Shown: positions 23,551-23,773 of the stretch, piece by piece
How positions within the stretch are numbered: the first letter of the stretch is position 1
How the letters are laid out: every line of letters starts with the position of its first letter
NCBI GenBank assembly: GCA_002432795.1
Contig: DJGU01000053.1
Span: 1-23,773, forward strand
Origin: Anaerolineaceae bacterium UBA5838
GTDB taxonomy: Bacteria; Chloroflexota; Anaerolineae; Anaerolineales; Anaerolineaceae
Direction of reading: 5' to 3'
DNA length: 23,773 nucleotides
Notes under the pieces: model-generated
What the model was told of the DNA's origin: nothing
The model's input: only the letters and a program-made list of their open reading frames with translations
The model's database searches: none
Made by a program: the position numbers and the translations under genes

Positions 23551-23582
23551 ACATGGTGCGCAATACACATTGCGCACCATGT
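23551..23582. repeat. Perfect 14-bp palindrome with 4-base loop
   Basis: ACATGGTGCGCAAT (23551-23564), loop ACAC, ATTGCGCACCATGT (23569-23582). Only four T follow at a distance on the plus strand, so it is at best a weak terminator. It lies in the gene-free stretch 23330-23773, which holds no convincing ORF or RNA gene. Confidence 0.7.
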
Positions 23583-23592
23583 ACAGAGTTTT

Positions 23593-23621
23593 CGTCATCG
23601 CGAGCGTAGCGTGGCGATCTG
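23593..23621. repeat. Dispersed palindromic intergenic repeat unit (GTCATCGCGAGCG type)
   Basis: GTCATCGCGAGCGTAGCGTG followed by GCGATCTG resembles the GTCATTGCGAGSGWAGCGAAGCAATCT-like units found many times between genes in diverse bacteria. ATCGC and GCGAT form its arms. Copy number in this genome cannot be judged from one window. Confidence 0.6.
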
Positions 23622-23656
23622 TCTTTCATCATTTAGCAAAACATCGAATGCAGACT

Positions 23657-23677
23657 GGAACGGCGCAAGACCGTTCC
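23657..23677. repeat. Short inverted repeat
   Basis: GGAACGG (23657-23663) and CCGTTCC (23671-23677) enclose a 7-base loop, the third palindrome within about 130 bases of gene-free DNA. Confidence 0.55.
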
Positions 23678-23773
23678 CCACATAAAAACCATAGATACTT
23701 GAGGATCATAGGACCTGAGTTTCTCATTTCTCGATATTTTTTGAATATTCTCTCGTTGGGAAGCTGTTTTCAG

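Noticed and set aside
1..23773. Defence system, prophage, transposase or tRNA genes
   Set aside because: No encoded protein shows matching domains, and no cloverleaf-like sequence was recognised in the gene-free stretches.

Overview
The window is 23.8 kb of a bacterial chromosome, mostly core housekeeping genes with moderate GC content and dense packing. Several traits suggest an anaerobic Chloroflexota of the Anaerolineae type. These are a class II (B12-dependent) ribonucleotide reductase as the RNR gene seen here, a surface lipoprotein with an NBR1-type Ig-like domain and long Thr/Ala/Pro linkers, a polytopic GT-C-like protein beside a polyprenyl-phosphate glycosyltransferase, and palindromic intergenic repeats with GTAGGGGCACGG-like modules. 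The assignment is an inference from recognition; no database search was made.

Layout. 1-2712: a 5'-incomplete membrane protein (GT-C-like) converges on a GT2 glycosyltransferase; together they look like part of a cell-envelope glycosylation locus. 2795-4867: ruvB and queA. 4978-7443: clpC, closed by a strong terminator. 7503-9185: a membrane protein fusing a cyclic-nucleotide-binding-like domain to two membrane-hairpin plus bacterial PH units. 9317-12027: a tightly overlapping operon of def, recF, a small four-helix membrane protein and a nitroreductase. 12101-13948 (minus): a lipoprotein. 14008-14348 (minus): RNase P RNA with its own sigma70-type promoter. 14400-15040: no gene, but an array of palindromic repeats. 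15119-15385: rpsT with a UUG start. 15546-18661: argS and a COG2403-type GTPase related to cyclic 2,3-diphosphoglycerate synthetase, closed by a near-ideal terminator. 18804-20063: obgE. 20213-23255 (minus): nrdR followed by nrdJ as a two-gene operon, with a promoter and a pair of candidate NrdR boxes upstream. 23330-23773: no gene; several palindromes, one of a type dispersed in many bacterial genomes.

How the genes fit together. Most units serve information processing (ruvB, recF, queA, rpsT, argS, rnpB, obgE, def), proteostasis (clpC) and dNTP supply (nrdR-nrdJ). I see no defence system, prophage, transposase, CRISPR array or tRNA gene. The least ordinary parts are the cNMP/PH membrane protein, the lipoprotein with a triplicated two-cysteine module, the repeat array between rnpB and rpsT, the nrdR control region, and the COG2403 GTPase. 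None amounts to a clearly new multi-gene system.
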